From the NCBI RefSeq assembly GCF_009389585.1, contig NZ_VIYG01000018.1, positions 1 to 56,259 of the forward strand: 56,259 bases of DNA, in the 5' to 3' direction. The notes under the pieces are model-generated. The model saw only the letters and a list, made by a program, of their open reading frames with translations. It was not told the origin of the DNA and made no database searches. The stretch comes from Oceanobacillus sp. CFH 90083. Its GTDB lineage: Bacteria > Bacillota > Bacilli > Bacillales > Amphibacillaceae. The stretch's first letter is position 1, and each line of letters starts with the position of its first letter. Below are positions 53,868 to 56,259 of this stretch, piece after piece. Made by a program: the position numbers and the translations under genes.

Positions 53868-54629
53868 TCATTCCCGATGATACGATTGACTTTTTCCGAT
53901 CTCCCCCCATTTTGTTTCATAACAATCCATGATACTTTCAATGTATTGAATAACATCATCATCCAACAGGAACAAATTTCCTTCCTTTGGCGGTTGCTTT
54001 TGAAGCAACCAATATTTTTCAATAAGTGCGGAATCACCATAAAAAGTATTTTCAAGAAAAAATACGAGTCTATTAGCCAAATCCTGTGACTTGGGTGATT
54101 CAGGCTCTTCGTTCTTTTGCTCCTTGGCAGTCTTCAGCAACGCAACCAATTCTTTGGACTCTCTTTCACCCAAATCCAGATCAGGGTTTTTCAAGATGTT
54201 TAGCTCGCGTTCATCAAAATACTGCTCCAAAAATAAATGATTGTTGTAGCGTTCTTCTTCCGTCTGTCTGACAAATTGAAAAATATTCCTCCAGCTTAGC
54301 TCCTGCTCAATCTGGGATAAATGATAAGACATTCGCATCGTCTTTTCTAAATCACGGAGCCTTTCTTTTTCCTTGGCGATGAGCGCCAACTGTTCTTCAA
54401 AAACGTTTTCCCAATTTTTTTGATCCAGAATGGTTTTAATTTCGTTTAATGAAAAGCCAAGTTCCTTCAGGGCAATAATCCGCTGCAATGTAATGATATT
54501 TTCATTTGAGTAGAAACGGTAACCCGATTCTGCGGTATAAGAGGATTTCAACAGATTGATCTCATCGTAATATCTGAGTGTCCGAACGGTTATGTTCATT
54601 TCTTTTGCTACTTCTCCAATACTGTACAT
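53868..54629 (-). CDS. MerR-family regulator (TipA/Mta-like)
   Basis: 253 residues. The MerR DNA-binding domain YSIGEVAKEMNITVRTLRYY then DEINLLKSSYTAESGYRFYS is followed by a coiled coil (about 80-115) and a TipAS-like helical C-terminal domain. Relatives bind drugs or peptides and activate efflux genes. ATG 54627-54629 follows GGAGG. A MerR-type promoter lies upstream, so it activates itself. Confidence 0.87.
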   Translation of the reverse strand: MYSIGEVAKEMNITVRTLRYYDEINLLKSSYTAESGYRFYSNENIITLQRIIALKELGFSLNEIKTILDQKNWENVFEEQLALIAKEKERLRDLEKTMRMSYHLSQIEQELSWRNIFQFVRQTEEERYNNHLFLEQYFDERELNILKNPDLDLGERESKELVALLKTAKEQKNEEPESPKSQDLANRLVFFLENTFYGDSALIEKYWLLQKQPPKEGNLFLLDDDVIQYIESIMDCYETKWGEIGKSQSYHRE

Positions 54630-54658
54630 CGTGAACCTCCACACTATTTGTCGTAATT

Positions 54659-54690
54659 ACTATACATCCTTACGTCAGCGTAAGAGTCAA
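54659..54690 (-). promoter_or_regulatory. MerR-type promoter/operator with long spacer
   Basis: TTGACT (54685-54690) and TATAGT (54659-54664) are 20 bases apart. CTTACG and CGTAAG, four bases apart (54669-54684), fill the spacer. The over-long spacer with an internal palindrome is the MerR-family signature. Confidence 0.75.
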
Positions 54691-54840
54691 TACGTTATTT
54701 ATAAAATAACAATAAAGTTATTTCATTAAAATAACTCAAACACATATAACCTCATCCTGATTTTTGGATGAGGTTAAAATAATGTTGTTTTATTTTAATA
54801 AAAAGCGCTTTATCTGAATTTAAAAATAATAAACTCGTTA

Positions 54841-55407
54841 TCAATAAGACTCTTTTTTATTAATTTCTTCAATCAATTTAGAAATTAATAACTTTAGTGA
54901 GGTATTGACCTCATTTTTTACAAATTCCCCATCTTCGTTCAATTTACTGTCTGCTCCTGAAATTAACAAAGCTCCACCTTCGAATACATTCGCATATAAC
55001 ATACTTAAATTGATCTGTAATGATTGATGAGCATTTTCCCCATTACCTGAAGCTGTAATGACTGCTACTGGTTTTGTATAGAGCTCAGCAGACGATACCA
55101 GCCACTCCAGCGCATTTTTCAAAACACTGGGAACGCCCTTTATATATTCAGGTGTACAGATAATAACCCCGTCTGCCCCTGAAAGCAATTCTCTGTATAC
55201 TTGCACCTCTTCTGGCGGCTGGTCACCATCTAATTCAGGATTAAAATGCGGCAGGTTTTCAATAACATTGTAAATTTCATAATCAACATTTTCAGGCATA
55301 AAGTTTTCCAGGCAACGAAGCACTTTTTGAGTTGATGATTGCTTTCGAATACTTCCTGACAAAGCTACAAGATTAATCTTTGTTTCGATACGATCTTCTC
55401 CTTTCAT
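54841..55407 (-). CDS. NADPH-dependent FMN reductase
   Basis: 188 residues, flavodoxin-like. KINLVALSGSIRKQSSTQKV carries the FMN-phosphate loop GSIRKQSS, then CTPEYIKGVPSVLKNALEWL, the family mark. ATG 55405-55407 has no ribosome site. AAAGGAG lies inside the reading frame, eight bases before ATC (55387-55389), and relatives begin about there, so the true start may be ATC. The protein is intact either way. Likely a flavin/quinone or azo reductase. Confidence 0.85.
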   Translation of the reverse strand: MKGEDRIETKINLVALSGSIRKQSSTQKVLRCLENFMPENVDYEIYNVIENLPHFNPELDGDQPPEEVQVYRELLSGADGVIICTPEYIKGVPSVLKNALEWLVSSAELYTKPVAVITASGNGENAHQSLQINLSMLYANVFEGGALLISGADSKLNEDGEFVKNEVNTSLKLLISKLIEEINKKESY

Positions 55408-55569
55408 AATTATTGATATAAATATTATCTCCGTCCAGAAACGTTAATTCCATTAATCTGCTTTCTAGTTCAATTAAACACTCTTTTGAGTCAGTAAAAC
55501 TGGCTGGTAGTGTGGTGACCAGACACCACGAATTAGGGGAAATGGCATTGTTAAGGTTTGATATATTAA

Positions 55570-55612
55570 AAAAACGCCATTTGTCGGACAATACCGTTCA
55601 AATGACGTTTTG
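55570..55612 (-). terminator. Strong terminator downstream of rpoB
   Basis: On the minus strand AAAACGTCATTTG and CAAATGGCGTTTTTTTAA form a stem with one mismatch, a 15-base loop and a seven-T run. It lies about 85 bases after the rpoB stop. Confidence 0.85.
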
Positions 55613-55696
55613 AAATGCCAGAATAAAAATTCGCTCTTATTCATGACAATGTACTATATTACTTCCTGCATAATACCTGTCGTATCAAAGCAGTCT

Positions 55697-56259
<563 letters not shown>

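Noticed and set aside
55373..55591. 72-residue frame between rpoB and the FMN reductase
   Set aside because: TTG start lies inside the rpoB terminator and the frame overlaps the FMN reductase start.

Overview
The window is AT-rich, densely coded DNA with strong AGGAGG-type ribosome binding sites, intrinsic terminators and gene families typical of the low-GC Gram-positive Bacillaceae. The OpuC osmoprotectant importer, a preQ1-I riboswitch on queCDE, an Erm methylase of the Bacillus type and a Bacillus-type RpoB C-terminus suggest an Oceanobacillus/Virgibacillus-like, salt-adapted organism. This is inferred from protein character only. No rRNA, tRNA or CRISPR array was seen.

Layout. 0.1-3.3 kb: an autoregulated TetR gene, a YdjM-like membrane protein behind a LexA-type box, and an ArsR/CDF zinc-efflux pair. 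3.5-11.7 kb: an M29 aminopeptidase, a DrrAB-like ABC exporter whose ATPase has lost its N-terminus, an NmrA-like reductase with a WYL regulator, two hypothetical proteins, and an erm gene behind an apparent transcription attenuator. 12.5-13.5 kb: a decayed IS1380 transposase and an MFS fragment. 13.6-15.7 kb: queC-queD-queE under a preQ1 riboswitch, with no queF. 15.8-23.8 kb: TatD-like hydrolase and Ser/Thr dehydratase, a CynX-type MFS, a UspA-like protein, an isochorismatase-like hydrolase, GNAT, an ArsR gene broken at an A8 tract, and a manganese catalase.

24-33.2 kb is the most coherent metabolic block. L-carnitine dehydrogenase, a beta-keto acid cleavage enzyme and a thioesterase, with a GbsR-type regulator, sit divergently from opuCA-CB-CC-CD. 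Together they should import carnitine or choline-type solutes and turn carnitine into glycine betaine. A FAD-linked 2-hydroxyacid dehydrogenase overlapping a BASS-family transporter follows.

33.3-49.4 kb is a decaying accessory zone. It holds truncated, chimeric and frameshifted genes, an IS200 remnant, a TnpB-only IS inserted in an ABC-2 permease gene, and a diverged duplicated segment. Intact genes are mixed in: a QacA-type MFS, a TetR gene with two tetO-like operators, an ECF41 sigma factor with an NDH-2-like oxidoreductase that carries an ECF41-type promoter, and an AlkD-like protein.

49.4-56.3 kb: two DUF418 membrane proteins, a TetR and a TipA-type MerR regulator, an FMN reductase, and the 3' end of rpoB. 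That rpoB is followed by a terminator and unrelated genes instead of rpoC, which is the most surprising feature of the window.
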